From: an uncultured Chlorobiaceae bacterium
GTDB lineage: Bacteria > Bacteroidota > Chlorobiia > Chlorobiales > Chlorobiaceae
Assembly: GCA_903994365.1 (NCBI GenBank)
Contig: CAJEXL010000003.1
Coordinates: 32,501-96,500 of the forward strand
Direction of reading: 5' to 3'
DNA length: 64,000 nt
Positions 28,650 through 39,209 of this stretch are shown here, piece by piece; the first letter of the stretch is position 1; each line of letters starts with the position of its first letter. Made by a program: the position numbers and the translations under genes. The notes beneath the pieces were generated by a model. That model searched no databases. It saw nothing but the letters and a program-made list of their open reading frames with translations, and was not told where the DNA came from.

Positions 28650-30452
28650 TCAGTTAATAATGATTTCACCTGGCATCACCGCAAGGATATGAAGCTGGCC
28701 CGAACTCATCAGCATCTCATAGAAGAGCTGCATGGATGAAAATTGCTGCCGGGGAAGCATCTCGTGCATGAGCTGTTTTTTTATGGCAACCACCACTCTT
28801 TCGGAGAAACTGGCGCTTTTTCCAGCCAGAAGTGATTCAAACCAGCTCTTCTGCACCGGATAGAGCAGAATCTCAGGCTTTTTCGTGGCATCAATTTTCG
28901 CAAGAAGCTGCGCAGCCTGAATGGCGTCAAAAAATCCTCCCATACGATCAACCAGACCTGCCGTCAGCGCACGGCTCCCTGTCCAGACCCGTCCACCGGC
29001 AACAGCATCAACATCGGCAACCGTCATCTTGCGTGATATTGCAACCTTGCCAATAAAATCATCATACACCTCACCCGAGGCCACAAGAAATTTATTGTAC
29101 GCCTCACCCTCGAGTGGCTTGAAGGGTGTATTGGCATCAGCGTAACGACCCCGGGTCACAACAGTACGCTTCAGACCAATGTTGTCGGCAAGGCCACTGA
29201 TATTGGGCTTCAGGGCGTAGACCCCGATGGAGCCGGTGATGGTGAGCGGGTGGGCAACAATAGTTTTTCCGGCAAGCGCTGCCATATAACCTCCTGAGGC
29301 AGCAACACCCGACATGGAAACCACAAGCGGTTTTTTTACCGCCGCAGAATCGAGCATCTGCAACATATCCGCTGACGCAAGGGCATCACCACCGGGGCTG
29401 TCAATACGAAGCACAATAGCCTTGACCTTTTTGTTCTCCAGAGCGGCATCAAGGGAGCGTTGCAGTGTCTCCACATCAATACCCTCTCCCAGCTCTCCAA
29501 GAGAACGAACAATCGTGCCCGACATGGTAATAACGGCAACAGCCTCATCCGTGGTGGAGTTCCGTGGCCACGGAACCGCAGCACGATACTCGGCAGCGCT
29601 GACATAGGCATCATTGTCACTGCTCAGCTCTTTTCCTGTTATTTTTTTGGTCAGGGCACGCTGTAACTCCCATGATGAGGCGATACCATCAACCAGCCCG
29701 AGAACTTTGGCCCTGTTGGCCGAAAGCAGCGCCTCATCGTTGATAATTGCCTCGAAAAAGCTTTTTGTGATGTTCCGTCGATTCGACACAGAGGTGAGAT
29801 AATCACTGTAAACCTCATCGAGCAAGGCATTTATCTGTTCGAAATACTCTTTGCTTGCACCGGTTCTCACATAAGGCTCAATACCGCTCTTGTACTTTTT
29901 CCACTGCGCAGCCTGAACCTTAACACCAATCTTTCCCAGTGGCGTGGTATAAAAAAGAGACTCCGCCTTCAGGCCATCAAGCAGCAGTGAACCGCCCCGT
30001 TCAACAATAATGGAGTCACAAGCCGTTGCAAGGAGATAATCACTGTCTTCGGCAGAGTGAAGCAGTGCGGTGACCCTCTTCCCCCCCTTGCGTACCTTTT
30101 CAACGGCACCACGCAATTCGGCAACCTTTGCAGGGCTGCTCCTGAGCCCCTCAATATCAAGCAGCACCTCCCTGACCCGTTCATCAGTCACCGCGTGATC
30201 AAGCACAAAAAGAATCTCCTGAAGAGAGAGTGGCCCCCGCGATGGCATGAACGGCAGGGATGAGCTTTCGTTACGGATCTCATCGACCTCACCTCCAAGA
30301 GGCAGTACCAGCACAAAACGGTCGGGAATTGAGTGGGATGAGCGAAACGCAAAGAAAAGTCCAACCGCAATCAGCAGAGGAACGATAAGCAGGGTAAGGC
30401 AACCGTTACGGAAACATCCTTGTCGCATTAATGGCATAGTGGTATTATTCAT
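28650..30452 (-). CDS. sppA: Signal peptide peptidase SppA, long (67K) form
   Basis: Membrane-anchored Ser/Lys protease that degrades cleaved signal peptides. 600 residues: one N-terminal transmembrane helix (LTLLIVPLLIAVGLFFAF), an N-terminal half carrying the catalytic Lys (KKYKSGIEPYVRTGAS) and a C-terminal half with the nucleophile Ser (GVAASGGYMAAL) after the oxyanion block IDSPGGDALASADM. The tandem ClpP-like layout matches the 67K type. The ATG lies within the last codons of the upstream ABC ATPase (8-base overlap). Confidence 0.95.
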   Translation of the reverse strand: MNNTTMPLMRQGCFRNGCLTLLIVPLLIAVGLFFAFRSSHSIPDRFVLVLPLGGEVDEIRNESSSLPFMPSRGPLSLQEILFVLDHAVTDERVREVLLDIEGLRSSPAKVAELRGAVEKVRKGGKRVTALLHSAEDSDYLLATACDSIIVERGGSLLLDGLKAESLFYTTPLGKIGVKVQAAQWKKYKSGIEPYVRTGASKEYFEQINALLDEVYSDYLTSVSNRRNITKSFFEAIINDEALLSANRAKVLGLVDGIASSWELQRALTKKITGKELSSDNDAYVSAAEYRAAVPWPRNSTTDEAVAVITMSGTIVRSLGELGEGIDVETLQRSLDAALENKKVKAIVLRIDSPGGDALASADMLQMLDSAAVKKPLVVSMSGVAASGGYMAALAGKTIVAHPLTITGSIGVYALKPNISGLADNIGLKRTVVTRGRYADANTPFKPLEGEAYNKFLVASGEVYDDFIGKVAISRKMTVADVDAVAGGRVWTGSRALTAGLVDRMGGFFDAIQAAQLLAKIDATKKPEILLYPVQKSWFESLLAGKSASFSERVVVAIKKQLMHEMLPRQQFSSMQLFYEMLMSSGQLHILAVMPGEIIIN

Positions 30453-31425
30453 AAAGGAGGCAGGCTACCTGGTGGCCATTGTTCTGCCGCTCCTGAAGTT
30501 TGGGTATCCGTTGTTTGCACTCGGCTGTCGCAACCGGGCATCGCGGATGAAACGGGCATCCAGAGGGCATATTCAGTGGGCCAGGCAAATCACCATTCAA
30601 TAAAATTCTCTCTTTTTTTGCTCCAAACTCAGGATTTGGAATTGCCGAGAGAAGCGCCCTGGTATAGGGATGTTCCGGATTGGCATAGAGCTCCGTCGAA
30701 TCCGCAATTTCAACAATCTTGCCAAGATACATGACGGCAACCCTGTCAGAAATATATTCAACAACCGACAGGTCATGGGCGATAAACAGATAGGTCAACC
30801 CCATATCGCGCTGTAGATCTTTGAGAAGATTGATAATCTGCGACTGAATGGAGACATCAAGCGCGGAGACCGGCTCATCACAAATAATAAATTTCGGCTT
30901 GACGGCAAGCGCCCGCGCAATACCGATCCGCTGCCGTTGCCCGCCTGAAAACTCATGCGGATAACGGTTTATATAATCCCTGTTCAACCCGACCACATCA
31001 AGCAGCTCCACAATCCGCTTTCGAGCAGCCTCTCCACGGGCCAGACTATGCACCAGCAACACCTCTTCAAGCGTCTGCCCAACCGTCAAACGAGGGTTCA
31101 GCGATCCAAAAGGATCCTGAAAAATCATCTGCATCTCTTTGCGAAGCGAACGGAACTCACGATTGCCAATCCCTGAAATCTCCCGCCCTTCAAAGGCAAC
31201 TTTGCCAGTCACAACAGGGCTACCAAGGCGAATCAGCGCTCGCCCGAGGGTGGTTTTACCACAACCCGACTCACCAACCAAGCCAAGCGTCTCACCCTTG
31301 TAGACGTTAAATGAGACACCATTCACCACGGGCACAGGAAGAGACCCGCCCATAATCCCGCTCTTTTTGCCGGAAAAACAAACCCGCAGGTCGTTGACCG
31401 ACAGTAACTCCACCTGATCCTTCAT
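30445..31425 (-). CDS. Peptide ABC transporter ATP-binding protein (DppF/OppF family)
   Basis: 326-residue ABC ATPase with Walker A GESGCGKTTLGRALI, signature motif EFSGGQRQRIGIARAL, Walker B KFIICDEPVSALDVS and the C-terminal oligopeptide-transporter domain containing the HPYTRALLSAIP block and the CPFHPRCPVA cysteine cluster. It probably powers a permease such as the one at 15279-16244, though the genes are far apart. Translation seems coupled to sppA by overlap. Confidence 0.93.
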   Translation of the reverse strand: MKDQVELLSVNDLRVCFSGKKSGIMGGSLPVPVVNGVSFNVYKGETLGLVGESGCGKTTLGRALIRLGSPVVTGKVAFEGREISGIGNREFRSLRKEMQMIFQDPFGSLNPRLTVGQTLEEVLLVHSLARGEAARKRIVELLDVVGLNRDYINRYPHEFSGGQRQRIGIARALAVKPKFIICDEPVSALDVSIQSQIINLLKDLQRDMGLTYLFIAHDLSVVEYISDRVAVMYLGKIVEIADSTELYANPEHPYTRALLSAIPNPEFGAKKERILLNGDLPGPLNMPSGCPFHPRCPVATAECKQRIPKLQERQNNGHQVACLLYE

Positions 31426-31518
31426 CTGCTGCTGGACGCTGTTTATCGTACTTTTATTATTATACTAAAACCATTGTGAATCTGCATAACAAACCTTTTT
31501 TCAGGAACATCATCTCCT

Positions 31519-32253
31519 TTGCACACTGAACCGTCAAATACAGGAACACTTTACGTTGTTGCAACGCCTCTCGGCAATCTCGAAGACATTACCCTGAGAG
31601 CAATAAAAGTACTGAAAAAGGTTGGTGCTATCGCCTGTGAAGATACGCGACGCGCATCAATTCTCTTGAACCATCTTGAAATTTCAGGCAAAAAACTGAT
31701 CAGCTACCACAACTACAACGAACCAAGAGCGATCGGGCAAATTCTTGCACTGCTTGAGGAGGGAGCCGATGTTGCACTTATTACCGACGCAGGAACTCCG
31801 GTGGTCAGCGATCCGGGGTACGCCCTGCTGCACGCGCTGCATGAACGGCAATTCCCTGTGATTCCTGTTCCTGGAGCAAGTGCGCTTACGACGGCCCTTT
31901 CGGTCTGTCCGCTCCCTGTCAACAACTTCTTTTTTGCAGGCTTTCTTCCCCACAAAAAAGGGCGAAAAAGTCGCATCGAATATCTTGCCGGACTCCAGGT
32001 CTCTTTTGTTGTGTACGAATCGCCATACAGGATTATCAAGTTCCTTGACGAAGTGAGCCATCTTTTGCCTGACGCACAAATTTTCGTTGGACGAGAGATG
32101 ACAAAAATGTACGAAGAGTATCTTACCGGAACAATTGATGAGATACGCCAACAACTTGCCGACGGCAAAACAAGAGGAGAGTTTGTTGTCATCGTCCATC
32201 CATCAGGAAAAAAAACAATCAAATCAGAAGAGAACCATGCAGATCATCACTGA
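31519..32253 (+). CDS. rsmI: 16S rRNA (cytidine-2'-O-)-methyltransferase RsmI
   Basis: Methylates the ribose of C1402 in 16S rRNA. 244 residues of the tetrapyrrole-methylase fold: [47 protein letters not shown] and [14 protein letters not shown] occur in family order. No in-frame ATG or GTG precedes the conserved start, so the TTG at 31519 is used (AGGA lies 13 bases upstream). Overlaps panC by 17 bases. Confidence 0.94.
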   Translation: MHTEPSNTGTLYVVATPLGNLEDITLRAIKVLKKVGAIACEDTRRASILLNHLEISGKKLISYHNYNEPRAIGQILALLEEGADVALITDAGTPVVSDPGYALLHALHERQFPVIPVPGASALTTALSVCPLPVNNFFFAGFLPHKKGRKSRIEYLAGLQVSFVVYESPYRIIKFLDEVSHLLPDAQIFVGREMTKMYEEYLTGTIDEIRQQLADGKTRGEFVVIVHPSGKKTIKSEENHADHH

Positions 32254-33103
32254 ACCCGGCCAGATGCAGGCTATCGCTGAAAAGTTGCGCCTCAACCGTC
32301 AGCTTATTGGTGTCGTTATGACCATGGGGGCGCTTCACGAAGGGCATCTCAGCCTTGTCAAACTGGCCCGGGAGAGCGCAGGAACCGTCATTCTCACCAT
32401 TTTTGTTAACCCGATACAGTTTGGCCCAACCGAAGATCTCCACCGTTATCCAAGACCTTTTGAACAGGATGTCGCTCTTGCCCAATCGGCTGGAGTCGAT
32501 TACCTCTTTGCCCCGGCAGTGAGCAGTATCTACCCCGATCACTACCATACCACACTGCAGTGCGGCGCTCTCGCTGAACAATTTGAAGGAGTACAAAGGC
32601 CAGGCCATTTCAACGGCATGGCAACCGTTGTGACCAAATTGTTCAATATCACAAAACCGCACAGGGCAATCTTCGGGGAAAAGGATGCGCAGCAACTCGC
32701 CATAATCCGTCAGATTGTCGCAGACCTCAATCTCGATATTACCATCGTTCCGGCTCCCATTGTCAGGGAAGAGAATGGGCTTGCGGTCAGTTCAAGAAAT
32801 GTCTACCTCTCCAGCCAGGAGCGCAGCACGGCAGGCATCCTTTACCGGGGAATTTGTTATGCAGAACAACGTCTTGCTGAACAGGAGAGCGACCTTCATG
32901 CTGTCGCGGCAGAGGTTAAAGAGATGATCGACTCAGAGCCTGGCTGCCGTACAGATTACGTCGGTTTTGTCAATGAAGAGAGATTTGAGCTGGCAGAACG
33001 CGCCGAACAAGGCAAAGAGTACCGGCTGCTCATCGCCGCATACTGTGGCTCTGTCCGGCTGATCGACAACAGCAGGATTCGCGCACAGGGGCAAGCCAAG
33101 TAA
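32237..33103 (+). CDS. panC: Pantothenate synthetase
   Basis: Joins pantoate and beta-alanine using ATP, the last step of pantothenate synthesis. 288 residues; [19 protein letters not shown] holds the class I HxGH nucleotide motif, followed by [38 protein letters not shown] and [10 protein letters not shown]. The ATG at 32237 with AGAAGAG upstream starts the family sequence; the longer frame from 32135 is not used. It lies within the end of rsmI, suggesting coupling. Confidence 0.96.
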   Translation: MQIITEPGQMQAIAEKLRLNRQLIGVVMTMGALHEGHLSLVKLARESAGTVILTIFVNPIQFGPTEDLHRYPRPFEQDVALAQSAGVDYLFAPAVSSIYPDHYHTTLQCGALAEQFEGVQRPGHFNGMATVVTKLFNITKPHRAIFGEKDAQQLAIIRQIVADLNLDITIVPAPIVREENGLAVSSRNVYLSSQERSTAGILYRGICYAEQRLAEQESDLHAVAAEVKEMIDSEPGCRTDYVGFVNEERFELAERAEQGKEYRLLIAAYCGSVRLIDNSRIRAQGQAK

Positions 33104-33202
33104 CAATGTGCCGGAAGATATTTTTTATGTTATATTACCGAACTTGTTTATTGCTTGAGAACACCGGGCAGCATTTTTATCACTCTTTACAACACGATTT
33201 CC

Positions 33203-35392
33203 ATGATTGTTAACAAAGCAATTGATCTTGGCCAGGGCAAAATAATCTCGATTGAGACCGGCAAAATGGCAAAACAGGCTGATGGCGCTGTGGTTGTCCG
33301 CCTTGGCGATACGATGGTGATTGCGACGGTTGTATCAAGCAAAAAGACTCCTCCACCAAATCAGGACTTTTTCCCTCTCCAGGTGGAGTACCGCGAAAAA
33401 TATTCGGCTGCAGGCAAGTTTCCCGGAGGTTTTTTCAAGCGCGAAAGCCGCCCGTCAGAAAAAGAGATTCTTTCAGCAAGACTGATCGACCGTGCGCTCA
33501 GGCCACTCTTTCCTGACGGCTACCTCTATGAAACCCAGATCATCGTCACCGTTATCTCTTCCGACCAGATCAATGATGCTGACGTACTTGGCGGCCTGGC
33601 CGCTTCAGCCGCCATCATGGTTTCCGACATTCCTTTCCAGAATCCGATGTCGGAGGTGAGAGTGGGCAGAATCAACGGCTTCTATATCATCAACCCTGAC
33701 ATCAATGAGTTGCTGGAGAGTGATATTGATATCTGCATTGGCGGCACCAATGATACCATCTGCATGCTTGAGGGTGAGATGAAAGAGATCTCCGAAGCTG
33801 AGATGCTTGAGGCGATACAGTTTGGCCATACAGCCATCAAAAAGCTCTGTGCCCTTCAAAGCGAAATTGCGGCAGAAGTGGCAAAACCGCAGCGCCCCTT
33901 TACCCCAATGGCCATACCTGCGAAACTCACCGAGGTCGTTCGTGAACTCTGCGAAACCCGCCTCAAGGAGTTGGCCTACACCCCGCTTGCAAAAGAGGCA
34001 CGTGCAGACCAGACCGCCCTTATCTACCGCGAAATCATTGCATCAACCATTGAACACTTCAAGTCGATTTTCAGCAGCGAAGAGATTGCGGCTGATCCGC
34101 TCAAAGCGCTCTGTGTGAACCACCATATTATAGAGGAGCAGATTCATGCCGTCGAAAAAAGAGTGATGCGCCACATGATTCTTGATGACGCAAAACGACT
34201 TGACGGCAGAGCGCTCGACCAGGTACGCCCTATCAGTATTGAACTTGGCATCATCCCGAGAGCACACGGTTCAGCCCTCTTCACCAGAGGCGAAACCCAG
34301 GCGCTTGTCACCATCACCCTCGGCACCAAAAAAGATGCACAATCGGTTGATACACTCACCGACAGTGCCGACAAAACATTTTTCCTCCACTACAACTTCC
34401 CGCCCTTCAGCGTTGGTGAGTGCGGAAGGCTTGGCAGCATCGGACGCCGGGAGATTGGCCACGGAAATCTTGCCGAACGCTCCATCAAGATGGTTGCCCC
34501 TTCACAGGAGGAGTTCCCCTACACCATCCGCATCGTGTCGGATATTCTTGAATCGAACGGCTCCTCATCGATGGCTTCGGTCTGCGGTGGAACGCTCGCC
34601 CTCATGGACGGTGGCGTGCCCATCAAAAAACCGGTATCCGGTATCGCCATGGGGTTGATTAAAGAGGGTTCCTCTTATGCAGTGCTCTCCGATATTCTTG
34701 GTAACGAAGATCACCTTGGGGATATGGATTTCAAGGTATCAGGCACCAAAGAGGGCATTACCGCCTGCCAGATGGACATCAAGATTGACGGGCTTGACTA
34801 TCATATTCTTGAAACCGCTCTTGAGCAGGCACGCAAAGGACGGCTTCACATTCTCGGAGAGATGGAGAAGGCAATCTCCTCGACCCGAAGTGAACTTGCC
34901 AATTTTGCTCCAAAACTGACCACCATCAAGGTGCCTGTTGACTGTATCGGTATGATTATCGGCAAGGGTGGAGAGACCATCCGCAGCATTACCGAAGAGA
35001 CCGGTGCCGAAATCAATATTGCCGACGACGGAACCGTCACGATTGCCTGCTCAAGCAGTGAGGGCACCAACGCAGCGCTGGCCACCATCAAAAGCCTTAC
35101 CGCCAAACCTGAGGTCGGCACCATCTATATTGGCAAAGTGCGCGATATTCGTGATGAGCTTGGCGCTTTTGTGGAATTCCTTCCCAAAACAGATGGCCTG
35201 GTACACATCTCCGAGATTTCAAGCACAACAAGAGTGACAAAGGTGAGCGATCACCTGAAGATTGGCGAGAAAATCAAGGTAAAGCTGGTGGATGTCCGCA
35301 AGGATCCCCGCACCGGCAAGACCAAGTTTGCGCTCTCCATCAAGGCTGTTGACCAGGAGAAACCCAAAGAGAGCAGCACAGAGAGTAACTGA
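33203..35392 (+). CDS. pnp: Polyribonucleotide nucleotidyltransferase (PNPase)
   Basis: Phosphorolytic 3'-5' exoribonuclease of the RNA degradosome. 729 residues: two RNase PH domains (first with [20 protein letters not shown] and [15 protein letters not shown]; second with [19 protein letters not shown] and [20 protein letters not shown]), then a KH domain ([20 protein letters not shown]) and an S1 domain ([20 protein letters not shown]). The frame opens at 33155 but homology starts at the ATG at 33203. Followed by a terminator, which marks the end of core DNA before the accessory island. Confidence 0.97.
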   Translation: MIVNKAIDLGQGKIISIETGKMAKQADGAVVVRLGDTMVIATVVSSKKTPPPNQDFFPLQVEYREKYSAAGKFPGGFFKRESRPSEKEILSARLIDRALRPLFPDGYLYETQIIVTVISSDQINDADVLGGLAASAAIMVSDIPFQNPMSEVRVGRINGFYIINPDINELLESDIDICIGGTNDTICMLEGEMKEISEAEMLEAIQFGHTAIKKLCALQSEIAAEVAKPQRPFTPMAIPAKLTEVVRELCETRLKELAYTPLAKEARADQTALIYREIIASTIEHFKSIFSSEEIAADPLKALCVNHHIIEEQIHAVEKRVMRHMILDDAKRLDGRALDQVRPISIELGIIPRAHGSALFTRGETQALVTITLGTKKDAQSVDTLTDSADKTFFLHYNFPPFSVGECGRLGSIGRREIGHGNLAERSIKMVAPSQEEFPYTIRIVSDILESNGSSSMASVCGGTLALMDGGVPIKKPVSGIAMGLIKEGSSYAVLSDILGNEDHLGDMDFKVSGTKEGITACQMDIKIDGLDYHILETALEQARKGRLHILGEMEKAISSTRSELANFAPKLTTIKVPVDCIGMIIGKGGETIRSITEETGAEINIADDGTVTIACSSSEGTNAALATIKSLTAKPEVGTIYIGKVRDIRDELGAFVEFLPKTDGLVHISEISSTTRVTKVSDHLKIGEKIKVKLVDVRKDPRTGKTKFALSIKAVDQEKPKESSTESN

Positions 35393-35411
35393 ACACCTCA
35401 AAACTGAAAGC

Positions 35412-35446
35412 AAGGCAGTACGGTATGGACGGTACTGCCTTTTTTA
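35412..35446 (+). terminator. Rho-independent terminator after pnp
   Basis: AAGGCAGTAC and GTACTGCCTT form a 10-bp stem with a 10-base loop followed by TTTTTT. It closes the pnp transcript. Confidence 0.92.
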
Positions 35447-35822
35447 TTTCACCCGGTCAATGCAAATCAAGAGGCTGGCCTCGAAACACTGTCTAAACGG
35501 ACAAGTGCCAAGCAATTCCGGCGACCACTCAATTGACGGATCCGGCGTAAGTGGAGCCCATGAACACTCTCTCCAACCGTCGACACCTTTGTGTAATATC
35601 CCTGAAGTTTCCGTTTCATACATGGAGGCTTTATTCTAAAATAAGATCAATAGTTATTTTACAATAACCACTGAAGTTAAAATCGATTATCTTTTGCACA
35701 TCAAACCCGCATCACCAGTTAACACCGATTTCCCTTTTTTGCCGTAACGTTATTCTCTATAACAAGTTGACTGCAACAAAATTACGTTTCAACCATAAAA
35801 ATAAACCCCTTATTGAAACTCC
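35447..35822. other. Intergenic region at the left edge of the accessory island
   Basis: 376 bp without a credible gene. The half next to hsdM1 is AT-rich (for example TAATAGTTATTTTACAATAACC-like runs near 35650) and could hold the hsdM promoter. No tRNA, attachment site or direct repeat was recognised. Confidence 0.5.
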
Positions 35823-37334
35823 ATGAGGCAAACGAGCGAAAATGATCCTGCAATCCAGCCGGGAACGCTCTCCAGTCACCTCTGGGAGGCGGCCAATATC
35901 CTGCGGGGACCGGTTGATGCCGCTGATTTCAAAACGTACATTTTTCCACTCCTGTTTTTCAAGCGACTCTCTGATGTCTATGATGAAGAGCTGGCTGTTG
36001 CTCTTGAAGAGTCAAATGGTGACCTCAATTTTGCACAATTCCCGGAGAACCATCGCTTTCAGGTGCCCGAAGAGTGCCACTGGAACGACGTTCGCTCCAG
36101 AAGCACCAACATCGGCCATGCACTCCAGAAAGCCATGCGCAGCATTGAGCAGGCCAACCCGGATACCCTTCACGGAATTTTTGGTGATGCCCAATGGAGC
36201 AACAAGGAGCGCCTCTCTGACGCCCTTCTCAAAGATCTGATCGAGCACTTTTCATCTCTCAATCTCGGCAACGAACATTGCAGAACCGATATTCTTGGTC
36301 AATCCTACGAATACCTGATCAAAAAATTTGCCGATCTCACCAACAAGAAAGCGGGAGAGTTTTACACACCCCGTTCTGTGGTCGCGCTTTTGGTGCGCAT
36401 TCTGGCGCCTGAAGCTGGAGAGAGCGTCTACGACCCCGCCTGCGGTACCGGTGGAATGCTGCTTGAAGCGCTGCACCTCGTCAAAGAGCAAGGCGGCGAC
36501 GAAAAACTGATGCTCGGCAAGCTCTACGGTCAGGAAAAGAACCTCACCACCTCTGCCATTGCCCGCATGAACCTCTTCCTCCACGGTGCTGAAGATTTTC
36601 ATATTGAACGCGGCGACACCTTGCGCCAACCCGCCTTCTATTCCGGCGACAGCCTTGCCACGTTCGACTGCGTCATTGCAAATCCTCCCTTTTCGCTCGA
36701 CCGATGGGGTGAGGATGCTTGGACGAACGACCCTTACGGGCGCGACTTTGCCGGGCTGCCACCCGCAAAATCAGGCGACTTCGCATGGGTGCAGCACATG
36801 ATCAAGTCGATGGCTCCAAAAAAGGGGCGCATGGCGGTGGTGCTGCCTCATGGCGTGCTCTTCCGCATGTCGAAAGAGGGGAAAATCCGCCGCAAACTGG
36901 TGGAGATGGACAAGCTCGAAGCGGTCATTGGCCTTGGCTCCAACCTCTTTTACGGTACCGGTCTGGCCGCCTGCACGCTGGTTTTTCGTGACACCAAACC
37001 CTGGGAGCATCGTCAGAAGATTCTCTTCATTGATGCCTCCCGAGAGTTCAAAACCTGCCGGGCGCAGAACGAGCTGCTGGCAGAACATGTCACCAACATC
37101 CACCGCTGGTATCATGACTTTCAGGATGTCGAGGGAATTTGCCGGGTTGTTACCCTCGACGAAATTCGGGAGAACGATTTCAACCTGAACATTCCGCGCT
37201 ATGTTGCACCTCTCATAGAAGAGGAAACCCTGACCGTTGAACAAGCCATGAAGAATCTCAAGCTCTCGCTCGCTGCCGCCTGGGCTGCCGAAGATCATCT
37301 CAAAGAGCTGCTGATTCGGGAGGGTTTGCTGTGA
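35823..37334 (+). CDS. hsdM: Type I restriction-modification DNA methyltransferase subunit (first HsdM)
   Basis: Adenine N6-methyltransferase subunit, 503 residues. It has the N-terminal HsdM helical domain (FPLLFFKRLSDVYDEE), the SAM motif YDPACGTGGMLLEAL and the catalytic NPPF in VIANPPFSLDRWG. It appears intact. The TGA stop overlaps the GTG start of a second, related hsdM as GTGA, so the two are translated together. No complete hsdS lies nearby, so target recognition is unexplained. Confidence 0.93.
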   Translation: MRQTSENDPAIQPGTLSSHLWEAANILRGPVDAADFKTYIFPLLFFKRLSDVYDEELAVALEESNGDLNFAQFPENHRFQVPEECHWNDVRSRSTNIGHALQKAMRSIEQANPDTLHGIFGDAQWSNKERLSDALLKDLIEHFSSLNLGNEHCRTDILGQSYEYLIKKFADLTNKKAGEFYTPRSVVALLVRILAPEAGESVYDPACGTGGMLLEALHLVKEQGGDEKLMLGKLYGQEKNLTTSAIARMNLFLHGAEDFHIERGDTLRQPAFYSGDSLATFDCVIANPPFSLDRWGEDAWTNDPYGRDFAGLPPAKSGDFAWVQHMIKSMAPKKGRMAVVLPHGVLFRMSKEGKIRRKLVEMDKLEAVIGLGSNLFYGTGLAACTLVFRDTKPWEHRQKILFIDASREFKTCRAQNELLAEHVTNIHRWYHDFQDVEGICRVVTLDEIRENDFNLNIPRYVAPLIEEETLTVEQAMKNLKLSLAAAWAAEDHLKELLIREGLL

Positions 37335-38846
37335 ACAAAAAAAGAACCCTCTCCCTGTCGGAGCTCGAATCCTACCTCTGGGGCGCCGCATCCCTCCTGC
37401 GTGGCTATATCGACGCCGGAGATTACAAGCAGTTCATCTTCCCCCTGCTTTTCTACAAACGCCTCTGCGACGTTCATGACGAAGAGAGCGCCGAGGCACT
37501 GGAACTCTCCCGGCGGCGACCAGCGCTATGCCGAACTGCCGGAGCAACACCGTTTCCAGATTCCCGCCGAGGCCCACTGGCAGGTCACCCGCACCAGGGT
37601 ACACAATGTCGGCAAGTCGATCCAGAGCGCATTGCGAGAGATCGAGAGCGCCAATCAGGAGACCCTCTACGGAGTCTTCGGTGATGCCCAATGGAGCAAC
37701 AAAGAGCGTTTGGCGGACCATACGCTGCGTGAAATGATAGAGCCTTTCAGCTCGCAAACCCTCTCACTCTTCAACTGCCCCGAAGATGAACTCGGTATCG
37801 GCTACGAGTTCCTCATCAAAAAATTTGCCGACGACTCCGGCCACACCGCAGCAGAGTTCTACACCAATCGAACAGTGGTTCACCTGATGACCGAAATGCT
37901 TGAGCCCAAACAGGGAGAGTCAATCTACGACCCCACCTGCGGCTCAGCCGGTATGCTGCTCTCAGCCGTCATGCACCTGAAACGCCAGAATAAAGAGTGG
38001 CGCAATCTCCGCCTCTTTGGACAGGAACGCAACCTGCTCACCTCGGCGATTGGTCGGATGAACCTCTTCCTCCACGGAATTGAGGACTTCCGTATTGTGC
38101 GCGATGACACCCTTGCCAATCCCCTTTTTGTTGAGGGCGACAGCCTGATGCAGTTTGATGTGGTGCTTGCCAATCCTCCCTACTCCATCAAGCAGTGGGA
38201 TCGAAGCGCCTGGGCGGCCGATCCCTGGGGACGGAACATCTACGGCACCCCCTCGCAGGGCCGCGCCGATTATGCCTTCTGGCAGCACATTATCAAGAGC
38301 ATGAACAGCAGCTCAGGCCGATGCGCCATCCTTTTTCCCCACGGTGTCCTCTTCCGCAACGAAGAGTCGGCCATGCGCGAAAAGCTCGTTGCTCATGATG
38401 TGGTAGAGTGCGTGCTGGGCCTGGGCCCCAACCTCTTTTACAACTCCCCGATGGAGGCATGCATCGTCATCTGCCGCATGAACAAGCCAAAAGAGCGCCG
38501 AAACAAGGTGCTTTTCATCAACGCCATCAACGAAGTGACCCGCGAACGGGCGCAAAGCTTTTTGACGGATGAACACATCGAGCGCGTTGTCGCCGCATGG
38601 CACACCTTTACCGATGAGGATGGCTTTGCCCGCGTGGCCACCAATGAGGAGATTCGCGAAAAAGGGAGCAATCTCAGTATTCCGCTCTACGTGCGAACAG
38701 CCAGCAAACAGCAACTGACGCTCTCAGAACAGCCCGGCACCTACGGTCAGGACACCTTGAAACAGGCAATTGCCGAGTGGCAGGAGAGTTCGATTGCTTT
38801 GCGGGAGTCTATGAATGGACTTTTCGAGGTGCTCGGCAATCAATAA
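37331..38846 (+). pseudogene. hsdM: Second HsdM methyltransferase subunit, one frameshift
   Basis: A second type I methylase subunit, related to but distinct from the first: LSELESYLWGAASLLRG at the start, SAM motif YDPTCGSAGMLLSAV, catalytic NPPY in LANPPYSIKQWD. The frame that starts at the GTG at 37331 breaks near 37510; alignment with the first HsdM shows one extra base in the CTCCCGG context, after which homology continues (GGDQRYAELPEQHRFQIP) to the stop at 38846. A one-base deletion would give about 504 residues. It is otherwise undamaged, so the shift is recent, programmed or a read error. Confidence 0.88.
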
Positions 38847-39148
38847 CGACCAGTATCCTCAAAAAACACGTTCATCTGGACACCAAGAGCTGACGCATAC
38901 TGCGAAATGTCACCAATTTTTAACTGTGCATCATTACCAGCTTCAATTCTTGATATCTTGCTCGAGTCGCACCCCATGCTCCTCGATAGCTCTTTTTGTG
39001 ATACGCCTTTTCTCAATCTGAGCCGTAAAAGATTGTTCACGATTTGGCTGTTGTCAATCTCATCCTGTACAAGATTTTTAACCGTATCATCCACAGCAAG
39101 AAACGCCGCAGCTTCCGATACCGATTTAAACCTCATCTTCTCAGCCAT
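38840..39148 (-). CDS. XRE-family helix-turn-helix protein (likely antitoxin/regulator)
   Basis: 102 residues from the ATG at 39148, which has GGGGAT upstream; the longer frame to 39292 lacks homology. The C-terminal half is an HTH_3 domain (RKGVSQKELSRSMGCDSSKISRIEAGND), the N-terminal half a helical extension (VSEAAAFLAVDDTVKNLVQDE). The layout resembles HigA-like antitoxins. It lies 61 bp downstream of the HEPN Abi-like gene on the same strand and overlaps the end of the second hsdM by 7 bases. Confidence 0.8.
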   Translation of the reverse strand: MAEKMRFKSVSEAAAFLAVDDTVKNLVQDEIDNSQIVNNLLRLRLRKGVSQKELSRSMGCDSSKISRIEAGNDAQLKIGDISQYASALGVQMNVFFEDTGRY

Positions 39149-39209
39149 TATTCTATCCCCTATTATTTTTAGCAAAGATTGATCACCCACGAGGCGACCT
39201 TTATTATCA

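Noticed and set aside
36771-37391. 206-residue minus-strand ORF
   Set aside because: Antisense of the first hsdM C-terminal part; composition is that of a shadow frame.
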